Assembly (NCBI GenBank): GCA_032433765.1
Contig: JAVIAB010000046.1
Location: 67,103,181-67,167,180 of the forward strand
Source: Megaustenia siamemsis
Taxonomy: Eukaryota > Mollusca > Gastropoda > Stylommatophora > Ariophantidae
Reading direction: 5' to 3'
DNA length: 64,000 nt
A program made the position numbers and the translations under genes. Positions within the stretch are counted from its first letter, which is position 1. Every line of letters begins with the position of its first letter. Below are positions 1 to 10,871 of this stretch, in pieces. The notes under the pieces are model-generated. The model had not been told where the DNA came from. It saw only the letters and a list, made by a program, of their open reading frames with translations, and searched no databases.

Positions 1-140
1 TTATCATTACTATATCATCATTAATATATTTGTTCTAATTAAATAGTAATCGTCACATGTACCACATATTTATTACTGAATTGATATCATCACAACTCTC
101 GTCTGCTTTCTACTACACACAATATATCTATAGTACCAGC
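1..140. other. AT-rich sequence, nothing recognised
   Basis: AT-rich leader before the first minisatellite. No coding frame, RNA-like box or repeat is visible. Confidence 0.5.
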
Positions 141-1040
141 CCTACATCTCATCCCTTATAGTTCACCCCCATCCCTACAATCACATCCCCATATAGTTCT
201 CTCCCATCCCTACAATCTCATCCCATATAGTTCTCTCCCATCCCTACAATCTCATCCCATATAGTTCTCTCCCATCCTTACAATCTCATCCCCATATAGT
301 TCTCTCCCATTCCTACAATCTTATCCCCATATAGTTCTCTCCCATTCCTACAATCTTATCCCCATACAGTTCTCTCCCATTCCTACAATCTTATCCCCAT
401 ATAGTTCTCAAACATCTATACAATATCATCCCCATATAGTTCTCTCCCATCTATACAATATCATCCCCATATAGTTCTCTCCCATCCCTACAATCTCAAC
501 CCCCATATAGTTCTCTCCCATCCATACAATCTTATCCCCATATAGTTCTCTCCCATCTCTACTATCTCATCCCCATATAGTTCTCTCCCATCCCTACAAT
601 CTCATCCCATATAGTTCTCTCCCATCCATACAATCTCATCCCCCATATAGTTCTCTCCCATCCATACAATCTTATCCCCATATAGTTCTCTCCCATCCCT
701 ACAATCTCATCCACATATAGTTCTCTCCCATCCCTACAATCTCATCACCATATAGTTCTCTTCCATCCATACAATCTTATCCCTCATATAGTTCTATTCC
801 ATCCCTACAATCTCATCCCCATATAGTTCTCTTCCATCCCTACAATCTCATCGCCATATAGTTCTCTCCCATCTATACAATATCATCCCCATATAATTCT
901 CTCCCATCTATAGAATATCATCCCTATATAGTTCTCTTCCATCCCTAAAATCTCATCCCCCATATAGTTCTCTCCCATCCCTACAATCTCATCCCCATAT
1001 AGTTCTCTCCCATCCCTACAATCTCATTCCCATATACTTG
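141..1040. repeat. 35-bp minisatellite array
   Basis: About 25 head-to-tail copies of a unit containing ATATAGTTCTCTCCCATC followed by CCTACAATCTCATCC. Period is 34-36 bp because the run of C before ATATAG varies. Copies differ by scattered substitutions, so the array is moderately old. No reading frame persists. It decays at about 1,040, where unique sequence begins. Confidence 0.9.
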
Positions 1041-1079
1041 TCGTCCCGTTACCTCCGCTAGCCACGAACACTGACCACA

Positions 1080-1260
1080 TCCACCGCTCTCGCTCGCTGC
1101 TGGTCGGAAATGTGTGGGTTTAATTTCCTGAAATGGCCAATTATTTTAGACAGGCAAGGTTTCGTGGTTCACCCAGCCTATCAAAAAGGGTACAAACAAT
1201 TTTTTCTGTGACGTAAGGCGGCCTGGCGTGAGACTGACCACATAGTTGCAACACTGTGCC
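1080..1260 (+). mobile_element. degenerate SINE copy (body, weak head)
   Basis: The segment GGTTCACCCAGCC near 1,163, then a gap, a T-rich stretch, GGCGGCCTGGCGTGAGACTG and ACCACAT follow the same order as the body of the SINE at 8,162-8,330. A weak box-B-like GGGTTTAATTTCC lies about 50 bp upstream, which suggests a decayed tRNA-derived head. The copy sits just outside the left arm of the large inverted repeat. Family assignment rests on order and partial matches, so confidence is modest. Confidence 0.45.
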
Positions 1261-1289
1261 GTCGATTGTGAAAGGTGACAGACGTCATG

Positions 1290-3197
1290 AGTAGTGAGGA
1301 ATCGGGTTTTGAACATGGTTTCAATGCAAATGCATCGTGCATGTTCCTATATGAGAGTCATGTTTGCACCATATATGTCGCACGATGCAATCTCGGGTGA
1401 CCGCTTATCGCGGGTGGATTTGACCTCGCTTATCGCGGGTGGTCGGGTGACCAGTGGCCGGGTGACCGCTTATCTCGTGGGGGGAAAGGGGGTGCCTTTA
1501 TTGGTCGAGTGTGTTATTAGTATCATCATCATGTGTGAGGTGGGTAACAGGAGGCGACATGTAAAAAAGGCTGACAAAGCAATGACGTTGAAGGGAGGGG
1601 TATTGTTAAGGTAAATACGACTATCTCGCGGGAGAAGCGGGTGGGGGAACGGGGTTGGTCGGCACAGGGTGTGTTATTGTAGTATCGCTAACATCATATA
1701 CCAGGTGTTATTATAACGATTTTTAGTGATACATCATCATGTGCCACCCTCAACAGCATCCTCAACATGTACCCTTCATGGCCTATCATCATCATCATCC
1801 TCATCCCACACAAAGTTTCAAGCCGATTATTAGTGTCTACATTTTTAGTGCCACATCATCAGCAAGTGCCACCCTCAACAGCATCATCAGCATCAGGTGC
1901 CACCCTCACCAGCATCATCAGACCACACAAAGACTCTCGCTATCTCTCTCTCTCTCTCTCCCTCTCCATCTCTGTCTCTTTCCCTATCTCTCTCTCCCTC
2001 TCCATCGATGGCTCTTTCCCTCTCGCTATCTCTCTCCATCGCTGTATCTATCGCTCGCTATATCTCTCCCTCTCCATGGCTCTCTCTCTCTCGCTCGCTC
2101 CCTCTCCACCTCTGTCTTTTTCGTTCTCTCGCTCTCGCCCTCTCCATCTCTGTCTCTTTCGCTCTCGCTCGTTCTCTCCATCTCTCTCTCTCTCGCCCTT
2201 TCCATCTCTGTCTCTTTCGCTATCTCTCTCTCTCACTCTCTCTCTCCCTTTCCATCTCTGTCTCTTTCGCTCTCGCTATATCTCGCCTTCGCTGTCTCTA
2301 TCTCTAGCTATATCTCTCCCTCGCCATCGCTCTCTCGCGCCCTCTCCAGCTTTGTCTTTTTCGTTCTCTCTCTCTCTCTCTCTCTCGCCATCACTATCTT
2401 TTTCACTCTCGCTCGTTCTCTATCTCACCCTCCTCTCCATCACTGTCTCTTTCGCTATCCCTATCTCTCTCTCTCGCTCTCTCTCTCTCGACCTTTCCAT
2501 CTCTGTCTCTTTCGCTATCTCTCTCTCTCTCACTCTCTCTCTCTCCCTTTCCATCTCTGTCTCTTTCGCTCTCACTATCTCTCGCCATCGCTGTCTCTAT
2601 CTCTCGCTATATCTCTCCCTCGCCATCGCTCTCTCGCGCCCTCTCCAGCTCTGTCTTTTTCGTTCTCTCTCTCGCTCTCGCTCTCACCCTTTCCATCTCT
2701 GTCTCTTTCGCTATCTCTCTCTCCCTCGCCCTTTTCATCTCTGTCTCTTTAGCTCTCGCTATCTCTCCCTCTCCCTCGCCCTTTCCGTCTCTGTCTCTTT
2801 CGCTATCTCTCTCTCTCCCTCGCCATCGCTGTCTCTTTAGCTCTCGCTATCTCTCTCGCCCTCGCCGTCTCTCTCTCTCGCTATCCCTCTCTCTCGCTTT
2901 CTCTCTCTCTCTCGCTCGCCCTTTCCAGCTCTGTCTCTTTCGCTATCTCTCTCTCTCTCTCGTCCTTTCCATCTCTGTCTCTTTCGCTATCTCTCTCTCT
3001 CTCTCCCTCTCCATCACTGTCTCTATCTCGCGCTATATCTCTCCATCTCCATCGCTGCTCTCTCTCTCTCTCGCTCCCTCTCCAGCTCTGTCTCTTTCGT
3101 TCTCGCTCCCGCCTTGCCAGCTCTGTCTCTTTCGCTCTCGCTATCGCGTTCGCTATGTTTCTCTCTCTCTCTCTCTCTCTCTCCCTACACATCTCTG

Positions 3198-3233
<36 letters not shown>

Positions 3234-4227
3234 CTACAAGGTAGTCGTGTTATTGTATGACGGTCCTGAAAACAATGTAACTAAAGAGGGGCTTCGCTGT
3301 AACACTTTAGTATTTGAATATCAATTGGAATAAATAATTATATATAAAATACCTCCGTTAACCTGTAGCACAGAGAAATTATACCCCTCCCTTTCGCCCC
3401 GTCAACATTCCGTGTTGATAATATAAAGTATCATCATCAATATGGGTCACCATACCGTCCCCCTGCCCTCAACATAAGCCCGTTGGTGTAGAGTGAACAT
3501 TCTATAACGCTTAGGGTATCTGCCGCTAGTGTGCTGTTATCGGGTGACCATAAGACCTAACTAATCTAAATAACGAAGTGGTTGTGATGATTCTAAAAAA
3601 AAATGGAGAAAAGGGGTGTTTTCCCTTTTGGATTGTTCGTCACTGGATGTAAATATGTTATCGGTGTTATTTGTGTCGAAGTTTTTAGTATCGCTGACAT
3701 GGTGACTTAACGTCGTCGGCATCATCATCATCATCATCATGGGGCATAGCAGTTGGCGTGTTTTGTAGTAAGATGGGTAATGTGACCGGTTTGTAAATCA
3801 GCTAACTTTTGGAAATCTAAGAGTAACTTTAAATAATGACGGTCTCAGAAAGTATGCACAGTTAAGAAAGTTGGTAGATCAAGTTATATCTTTTGTTGGT
3901 TCGGGTCGTCGCGGCGGGGCTCGTCGGGTCGTCGCGGGGGTCGGCGCGGGGCTCGTCGCAGGTCGTCGTGTCGTCGCGGGTCGGCTCGGGCAACATCATC
4001 ATGTGTAGTGTGCTAACATTAAATAGTGACGCTCTCTCTCTCTCTCTCTTTCACATTCAGGGTAAACCAAAACAAAAATTCGTTTAAAGTTCACATATAT
4101 TTATTACTACAACACATATTTGAGTTATGAAAAAAGAAACGGACTTATTTTTAAAAAAATCAATATTTAAATGGCGAGGGGTGCCGGTACTTTATCACAG
4201 ATTCAATCTAGTTGCTAAAATAATTGT
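1290..4227 (+). repeat. left arm of a large inverted repeat
   Basis: This arm is the reverse complement of 4,884-7,986. The inner ends match perfectly over at least 60 bp (for example GGCGAGGGGTGCCGGTACTT at about 4,173 against its complement near 4,930). The outer ends match from AGTAGTGAGGAATCG. Order within the arm: a segment with TTATCGCGGGTGG motifs, an ATC-rich block, a CT-rich tract, unique sequence, a GC-rich GTCGTCGCGG block near 3,905-3,990, and an AT-rich inner end. Long inverted repeats carrying simple repeats resemble foldback elements, but no transposase is seen. It may instead come from an inverted duplication. Confidence 0.88.
1930..3233 (+). repeat. 1.3-kb polypyrimidine (CT-rich) tract
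   Basis: Nearly uninterrupted CTCTCT-rich sequence with interspersed phrases such as CCATCTCTGTCTCTTTCGCT. The + strand is overwhelmingly pyrimidine. Ser/Leu-rich reading frames in all three frames are by-products of low complexity and are not genes. The complementary GA-rich tract lies at 5,905-6,860 in the other arm. The two are homologous but differ in length. Confidence 0.92.
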
Positions 4228-4883
4228 TCTGTGACCAGACTCCAGAACAGGTGAGATGATTTTACTAAAATCCAGAATACGGCAAAACAAACCTAAGGAA
4301 AAGTCGAACTATAAGTGGTAATGTAACTCTTATTAGGATAGTTATAATGTTTAATGAAACATTCGTTAGGCTAGTTAATCTCGGTCCATTATTGGTACTT
4401 AAGTTTTAAGAATACGAAATCTATATTTGGCTTAGGAGCTGTGATGTTGATAGCTATAATTAACCTGAATGTCTGTGTTTAGAAGAAAAATTGGCCTTAC
4501 AGAAATCTCTGTTAAGTCATGAAATTAACGATCGATACATATGGTGTTGCTATATCAGACTATAAATCGCCTGTAACACTAAGTAACCGACGAGCAAATA
4601 CATACGCTGTTAGTTATTTTTTTTTTTTTGGCGGATCGTGTGGTTGAGTGGAAGTGTTGGTGATAGTAGGGTAAATTTCATTCCAGCGAGCATTAACTTC
4701 CTCATAATCTAACTCTGGAGCAGAATTCTCCACACCGCTAACCTCGGAACTTTCATCACTCTCCTCATCCTGTGAGCTCGAATTGAATATGGAAAGTGGC
4801 TGAATCGTCACCTAATCAGAGGTTTCATTTCTGTTTACCACACTATCGGGGATCTTCTTGAAGCTGGAATCTAAAGTTAACCC
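4228..4883. other. central spacer of the large inverted repeat
   Basis: Single-copy AT-rich 656 bp between the two arms. It contains one small acidic reading frame on the minus strand (4,614-4,811). Nothing else is recognised. Confidence 0.7.
4614..4811 (-). CDS. small acidic ORF in the spacer, unknown
   Basis: A 65-codon minus-strand frame that starts at a non-ATG codon (GTG). It encodes a Ser/Asp/Glu-rich stretch (SSSQDEESDESSEVSG) and ends in a lysine run from an A tract (KKKK). Acidic low-complexity N-termini occur in several transposase families, and the spacer position would suit a relic of an internal gene in a foldback-type element. No catalytic motif is present. It could equally be chance coding in AT-rich DNA. 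Confidence 0.2.
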   Translation of the reverse strand: MTIQPLSIFNSSSQDEESDESSEVSGVENSAPELDYEEVNARWNEIYPTITNTSTQPHDPPKKKK

Positions 4884-5384
4884 ACAATTATTTTAGCAAC
4901 TAGATTGAATCTGTGATAAAGTACCGGCACCCCTCGCCATTTAAATATTGATTTTTTAAAAATAAGTCCGTCTTCTTTTTTCATAACTCAAATATGTGTT
5001 GTAGTAATAAATATATGTGAACTTTAAACGAATTTTTGTTTTGGTTTACCCTGAATGTGAAAGAGAGAGAGCGTCACTATTTAATGTTAGCACACTACAC
5101 ATGATGATGTTGCCCGAGACGACCCGCGACGACACGACGACCTGCGACGAGCCCCGCGCCGACCCCCGCGACGACCCGACGAGCCCCGCCGCGACGACCG
5201 GACGAGCCCCCCGCGCGCCGACCCGAACCAACAAAAGATATAACTTGATCTACCAACTTTCTTAACTGTGCATACTTTCTGAGACCGTCATTATTTAAAG
5301 TTACTCTTAGATTTCCAAGTTAGCTGATTTACAAACCGGTCACATTACCCATCTTACTACAAAACACGCCAACTGCTATGCCCC

Positions 5385-5416
5385 ATGATGATGATGATGA
5401 TGATGATGATGATGCC
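5385..5416. repeat. (ATG/GAT)n trinucleotide microsatellite
   Basis: About ten ATG triplets. The matching run in the left arm at about 3,720-3,740 is shorter, so the two arms have diverged in repeat number here. Confidence 0.85.
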
Positions 5417-5902
5417 GACGACGTTAAGTCACCATGTCAGCGATACTAAAAACTTCGACACAAATAACACCGATAACATATTTACATCCAGTGACGAACA
5501 ATCCAAAAGGGAAAACACCCCTTTTCTCCATTTTTTTTTTAGAATCATCACAACCACTTCGTTATTTAGATTTGCACACCGGGTCTTATGGTCACCCGAT
5601 AACAGCACACTAGCGGCAGATACCCTAAGCGTTATAGAATGTTCACTCTACACCAACGGGCTTGTGTTGAGGGGAGGGGGACGGTATGGTGACCCATATT
5701 GATGATGATACTTTATATTATCAACACGGAATGTTGACGGGGCGAAGGGGAGGGGTATAATTTCTCTGTGCTACAGGTTAACGGAGGTATTTTATATATA
5801 ATTATTTATTCCAATTGATATTCAAATACTAAAGTGTTACAGCGAAGCCCCTCTTTAGTTACATTGTTTTCAGGACCGTCATACAATAACACGACTACCT
5901 TG

Positions 5903-5904
<2 letters not shown>

Positions 5905-5940
<36 letters not shown>

Positions 5941-5991
5941 CGATGTGTAGGGAGAGAGAGAGAGAGAGAGAGCGAGAGAGACAGAGATGTG

Positions 5992-6030
<39 letters not shown>

Positions 6031-6691
6031 TAGCGAACGCGATAGCGAGAGCGAAAGAGACAGAGATGGCAAGACGGGAGCGAGAACGAAAGAGACAGAG
6101 CTGGAGAGGGAGCGAAAGAGAGAGAGAGCGAGAGAGAGAGATAGCGAAAGAGACAGAGATGGAAAGGGCGAGCGAGAGAGAGAGGGATAGCGAAAGAGAC
6201 AGTGATGGAGAGGGAGGGTGAGATAGAGAACGAGCGAGAGTGAAAAAGATAGTGATGGCGAGAGAGAGAGAGAGAGAGAACGAAAAAGACAAAGCTGGAG
6301 AGGGCGCGAGAGAGCGATGGCGAGGGAGAGATATAGCGAGAGTTAGAGACAGCGAAGGCGAGAGAAAGCGAGAGCGAAAGAGACAGAGATGGAAAGGGAG
6401 AGAGAGAGTGAGAGAGAGAGATAGCGAAAGAGACAGAGATGGAAAGGGCGAGAGAGAGAGAGATGGAGAGAACGAGCGAGAGCGAATGAGACAGTGATGG
6501 AGAGGGAGAGTGAGAGATAGCGAAAGAGACAGATAGAACGAAAAAGACAGAGCTGGAGAGGGATAGGGAGAGAGAGATCGAGAGAGAGAGAGAGAACGAG
6601 TGAGAGTGAAAAAGATAGTGATGACGAGTGAGAGATAGCAAGCGAGATAGCGAGAGAACGAAAAAGACAGAGGTGGAGAGGGAGCGAGCGA

Positions 6692-6728
<37 letters not shown>

Positions 6729-6860
6729 ATATAGCGAGCGATAGAGACAGCGATGGAGAGAGATAGCGAGAGGGAAAGAGCCAGCGATGGAGAGGGAGAG
6801 AGAAAGATAGGGAAAGAGACAGAGATGGAGAGGGAGCGAGAGAGAGAGAGATAGCGAGAG
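5905..6860 (+). repeat. polypurine (GA-rich) tract
   Basis: GAGAGA-rich sequence with interspersed AGCGAAAGAGACAGAGATGG phrases. It is the reverse complement of the left-arm CT tract. Reading frames rich in Arg/Glu on this strand, or Ser/Leu on the other, reflect composition only. Confidence 0.92.
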
Positions 6861-7587
6861 TCTTTGTGTGGTCTGATGATGCTGGTGAGGGTGGCACCTG
6901 ATGCTGATGATGCTGTTGAGGGTGGCACCTGCTGATGATGTGGCACTAAAAATGTAGACACTAATAATCGGCTTGAAACTTTGTGTGGGATGAGGATGAT
7001 GATGATGATAGGCCATGAAGGGTACATGTTGATGATGCTGTTGAGGGTGGCACATGATGATGATGTATCACTAAAAATCGTTATAATAACACCTGGTATA
7101 TGATGTTAGCGATACTACAATAACACACCCTGTGCCGACCAACCCCGTTCCCCCACCCGCTTCTCCCGCGAGATAGTCGTATTTACCTTAACAATACCCC
7201 TCCCTTCAACGTCATTGCTTTGTCAGCCTTTTTTACATGTCGCCTCCTGTTACCCACCTCACACATGATGATGATACTAATAACACACTCGACCAATAAA
7301 GGCACCCCCTTTCCCCCCTATCCTGGCACATGATGATGATACTAACACTCGACCAATAAAGGGACCCTTTCCCCACCGCTATCCTGGCACATGATGATGA
7401 TACTAATAACACAATTTGACCCATAAAGGCACCCCCACCCGCACCCGAAATAACCGGCGTGAGCGCGCAAGTTTTAGAACCGCTGACACACAAGTTTTAG
7501 AACCACTGGTGTCCACAGCCAAGATAGCTGGCGAGCACCAACAAAAGTGTCACGAGTCACCTGTCTCATTCAGCCTCTAATTCTGTG

Positions 7588-7660
7588 GTCGCCTGTAGCA
7601 TAGTGGTAAGTTTCTGGCCTGGCACGCCGTAGACCCCGTGTTCGAAATCCCGTGAGAGAC
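7588..7660 (+). tRNA. tRNA-like sequence, probably a pseudogene or SINE head
   Basis: A 73-nt segment with a box-A-like TAGCATAGTGGTAAG and a box-B-like GTGTTCGAAATCCC. It is followed immediately by nine T residues, which could end Pol III transcription. The anticodon-arm layout resembles tRNA-Gly, but the loop reads CCTGGCACG, putting GGC in the anticodon place. The acceptor stem has two mismatches and the T arm is irregular, so an active tRNA is unlikely. It lies in the extra part of the right arm, absent from the left arm, so it was either inserted there or lost from the left arm. Confidence 0.4.
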
Positions 7661-8089
7661 TTTTTTTTTAATAACTCGGAATTTTTAAAATACGGAGCGC
7701 CGAGGTCACGCCGACAGACACCCCCGCTCACCCACTTGCGATAAGCCCCGCTCACCCACTTGAGATAAGCCAAGCTCACCCACTTGAGATAAGCCCCCAC
7801 GAGATAAGCGGTCACCCGGCCACTGGTCACGCGACCACCCGCGATAAGCGAGGTCAAATCCACCCGCGATAAGCGGTCACCCGAGATTGCATCGTGCGAC
7901 ATGTATGGTGCAAACATGACTCTCATATAGGAACATGCACGATGCAATTCATCGAAACCATGTTCAAAACTCGATTCCTCACTACTGTCATGCTGGTCAT
8001 CCACTGATACTATCCCAATGTGAAATATAAGTTTGCTTCTTGTTCATATCTTGACTGGAATTACTGCTAACTACTTGGATACGACGGAA

Positions 8090-8330
8090 GCCGTGATAGC
8101 TCAGTGGTTAGTGAACTAGGCTACAAAGGACAAGAGGTAGGGTTCGATCCCAACCGTCGGCTTCTGGTTCACCCACCCTTTAATGGGTACCGGATTTTTT
8201 TCTGGGAAAGTAAAGCGGCACGGGCGTAATACCGACCACATTACCCCAAAAATCAAGTTCTGAAGGTCTATAAAATGTATGATCACTAATACCATATTCC
8301 CTATACGCCACTTGGCGTGACGGGGTACTT
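8090..8330 (+). mobile_element. tRNA-derived SINE
   Basis: The head (8,090-8,161) is tRNA-like: box A TAGCTCAGTGGTTAGTG and box B GGTTCGATCCC, with GCCG/CGGC closing the first four acceptor pairs. The body follows: GGTTCACCCACC, TTAATGGGTACCGGATT, a T-rich stretch, GGCGTAATACCGACCACATT, and an end with CCCTATACGCCACTTGGCG. The same body order occurs on the minus strand at 42,200-42,360 and in decayed form at 1,163-1,260. Members of this class are transcribed by Pol III and mobilised by LINE enzymes. Confidence 0.78.
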
Positions 8331-8735
8331 TACTTATTTGTATACGATAGAGTTGACATGGATCACATGACAACGTGTTGACAATGTCTCGAGGCAGTCA
8401 ACAATCACAGACTAGCAATATCATTAATACCAACTTATTCATCATCAAGTGTACACGTGATCTAGTGGAGTTGCTTCCCATTCTAAGTTCAATGTTCTTG
8501 GTTTGGATGTTCGCAAGGTACCACTCATTGTTCTATCTCTTGTCCATCTCTTATTGTCTGTGACTTTTATAATTCTATCATTCACAACTTCTCTTGGCAA
8601 TACTTTTATTCTACCTCAATGTCTTGACTTTTTGAATGCTGCACTTGATCTACTTACTATTGTTCTCTGGAACACACAACTTCTGAATAGAACTTGAAAC
8701 ATTTCTAAAGTTACCTTTCTTTGTTTCGGACATGA
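8331..8735. other. single-copy sequence, nothing recognised
   Basis: Short frames on both strands, none with a recognisable domain or splice structure. Confidence 0.5.
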
Positions 8736-9306
8736 GATATTAATTCGAAAAATCCCCAAGAACAATGAACTAGATGACTTGAGAACAACCCTGGACCAAC
8801 TATGCAATAACTTCCAGAGAGTAGTCATTCAGTGGATACCATCACACTGTAATATACACGGGAACGAACACGCAGACAAATTAGCTAAAGAGGGAGGGAG
8901 ATTACCACAAGAGAACCATCCGCTCAGTTATGATGAAGCCAAATCCATCCCCAAAGGTCAGTTCCATGAAAAATGGAAACGAGAACACCCAAAGCATAAC
9001 GAGAGTGACGGATACCACCAACTATCAAGGAGGGATCAAATCATCATACTTCGCCTACGCACTGGCCACAATAGAATGAGAAATCACATGTTCGCCAAAT
9101 TCAAAATAGGTACAACCAGCCTATGCCACTGTACACTGGACAATATGACTACAAAACATGTTCTACAGGATTGCCTCCAGTACACAGACCTGAGAAGAGC
9201 AATGTGGTCCACACCCACCTCCCTGGAAGAAAAATTATATGGGGCAAACAAATTACTTAAACAGACAGCTGACTTCTTGAGAGAGTTGGAATCCTACTCT
9301 GATTGA
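8736..9306 (+). pseudogene. 3' end of a LINE ORF2: RNase H and C-terminal zinc motif
   Basis: A continuous frame ending at the TGA near 9,306. It carries the C-terminal half of a ribonuclease HI domain (WIPSHCNIHGNEHADKLAKE, with the conserved H and last catalytic D). It is followed by LRTGHNR and a C-x-C...H...C cluster (CHC, then TKHVLQDC) typical of I/jockey-group non-LTR elements with RNase H. Endonuclease, reverse transcriptase and the first RNase H residues are missing, so this is a 5'-truncated copy. The frame runs open upstream to about 8,736. The copy at 19,071-20,819 has the same C-terminal layout. A GA microsatellite follows the 3' end. Confidence 0.85.
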
Positions 9307-9315
9307 GTCTTGATC

Positions 9316-9317
<2 letters not shown>

Positions 9318-9361
<44 letters not shown>

Positions 9362-9365
9362 AGGA
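9318..9365 (+). repeat. (GA)n microsatellite after the LINE 3' end
   Basis: About 20 GA dinucleotides ending in GGGAGGGAGG, a few bases after the LINE stop codon. It may be the element's simple-repeat 3' tail. Confidence 0.85.
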
Positions 9366-9507
9366 TGATTACGCTGGCACGGGCGGTTGAGCAATTATGG
9401 ATTTAAATTCGTTTGCAGTGATACCGGGACCTTCCATAACCAAATAACTTCTATACTAAACTATATCTTCCTGATTGACTTATCTTTGGATCTTCCTTCT
9501 ACATCTA

Positions 9508-9550
9508 CAGGATGATCGTAAAGTCTCACTACACTTTGTATATAGAACAC
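9508..9550 (+). repeat. left TIR of the mariner element
   Basis: About 43 bp starting CAGGATGATCG. It matches the reverse complement of the right end with few mismatches. Confidence 0.88.
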
Positions 9551-9837
9551 ATTGGAAAATAAATAAGTAAATGACGTCATCAAAAAATGTGCTTAAGAAG
9601 TCATTAAATTAGTTACAATAGTTACTGCTATGGTCTAATGCTGTTTTGAGCAATCTAGAAAGTAGCAATATAATATTCATTGCAGAAGGTGTTGGATCCA
9701 CTACGGACTTCAAGACATGACTGTACACGTCTCTTCATATTGTCAAATACCCTCTGTAATGTGTCTGTTGTTATTTCTTGAATGTTAATTCTGATTGATT
9801 CTTTCAGGTCCTCAATAGTGCGTACATTATTTTAGAA

Positions 9838-10690
9838 AACATTTCCTGTCAAGAAAGCCCACAGATAATAATCGAATGGAGTAAGATCTGGGGAACAAGC
9901 TGGACAAATTCCACGTGATATGTGATTTGTGAAAATGTCTTCCCAAAAAATGAAGTGATGCTCTAGCTGTGTGTGCAGTTGCGCCATCTTGCTGGGGCCA
10001 CGCTTCCTCAATGTCATGTTCATTCAGCTGTTCTAATAAAGGTTCCGGTATGTCAGTACGGTACCGATCGGCATTAATAGTGTTGTTGAAGAAAATTGGT
10101 CCAATTAAACGTTTTCAACTGACATCACACCATAGCCCAGATTGTGCATCGTGTAGAGGCACTTCATGAAATGTATTGGGATTAAAACTGCTCCAAATAC
10201 GATTATTTTCACGATAAACGCATCCAGATAGATGCAACCATGTCTCCTCAGAGAAGAATGTGACATCAAGAGTCGATTAATCTTCTTCAGCTAAAAATGC
10301 TTGAAACAACGAGCAGCAGTTGTCCCTGGATTGATAGTCACACTCTTTTAGCTCAGACACAACAGAAATCATGTATGGATACAAATTTAACAGCTGTTTA
10401 AGAATGTTGTGTGTTGTGTCCACTGATGCGTTCACTTGTTGTGACATTTTCCTTAAGGACTTGCTTGGACTTTTCAAGAGTATGTCTTGGATATCTAGAC
10501 ACTTTTCTTCAGGCACAGCAGGCCTACCAGATTGCGAAGCATCTTCCACATTTCGGATATCACAAAACTTCTTGAACAATTTTCTAACCGTAATGCGGTG
10601 AGGAGGTTGTTTATCAGGAAATCTTGCTATAAATCTTTGAACAATCAACCATGTATATCGACCGCCATTTCGCAACACTTGTTCAATCAA
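9838..10690 (-). pseudogene. mariner-type transposase, disrupted
   Basis: The N-terminal part (10,690 down to 10,277) is an intact frame with an HTH-like DNA-binding region (RFPDKQPPHRITVRKLFKKF, then DASQSGRPAVPE). Next come FSEETWLHLSG, the usual place of the first catalytic Asp but here with Glu and Thr, and then an in-frame stop. In a further frame QQDGATAHTA carries the second catalytic Asp. SPDLTPFDYYLWAFL near the C-terminus carries the third, reached only after a frame change. At least one stop and two frame changes separate these blocks, so no active transposase can be made from this copy. Confidence 0.85.
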
Positions 10691-10826
10691 ACATAATTCT
10701 TTCTTCCTTTGATAACATCATTCTATTTTGAGCGCAAAGAATCACTCCAGCAGACGACAGCCATTCATTGCACATTTTTGATGACGTCATGATTACATCA
10801 TTTGTTTTTGTTTTTTTTTTTCACAT

Positions 10827-10869
10827 GGGTTCTATAAACAAGATGTAGTCAGACTTGATAATCACCCTG
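10827..10869 (-). repeat. right TIR of the mariner element
   Basis: Ends ...AATCACCCTG directly before TA. It is the inverted partner of the left TIR. Confidence 0.88.
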
Positions 10870-10871
10870 TA

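Larger units (their letters stand above)
4884..7986 (-). repeat. right arm of the large inverted repeat
   Basis: Reverse complement of 1,290-4,227, in matching order: AT-rich inner end, GC-rich block (about 5,118-5,226), ATG/ATC triplet run near 5,386-5,415, GA-rich tract, then outer unique sequence. It is about 165 bp longer than the left arm. The outer part (about 7,320-7,800) holds extra material absent from the left arm, including a tRNA-like sequence and a short repeat of CTCACCCACTTGAGATAAGC. The GA tract is shorter than its CT partner. Confidence 0.88.
9508..10869 (-). mobile_element. Tc1/mariner-superfamily DNA transposon, end-to-end but decayed
   Basis: Both ends carry terminal inverted repeats of about 43 bp. 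The left end begins CAGGATGATCGTAAAGTCTC. The right end, read on the minus strand, begins CAGGGTGATTATCAAGTCTG. Both continue into similar ACTACA..TTGTxTATAGAA sequence. Each end is flanked by TA (9,506-9,507 and 10,870-10,871), the target duplication of this superfamily. The 1,362-bp length suits a single-gene mariner-type element. The transposase inside, on the minus strand, is broken. The clade cannot be settled by eye. Confidence 0.9.

Noticed and set aside
1739..3192. Ser/Leu-rich and Arg/Glu-rich frames in the CT/GA tracts as RS-type or membrane proteins
   Set aside because: Pure composition effect of CTCTCT or GAGAGA sequence in all frames.
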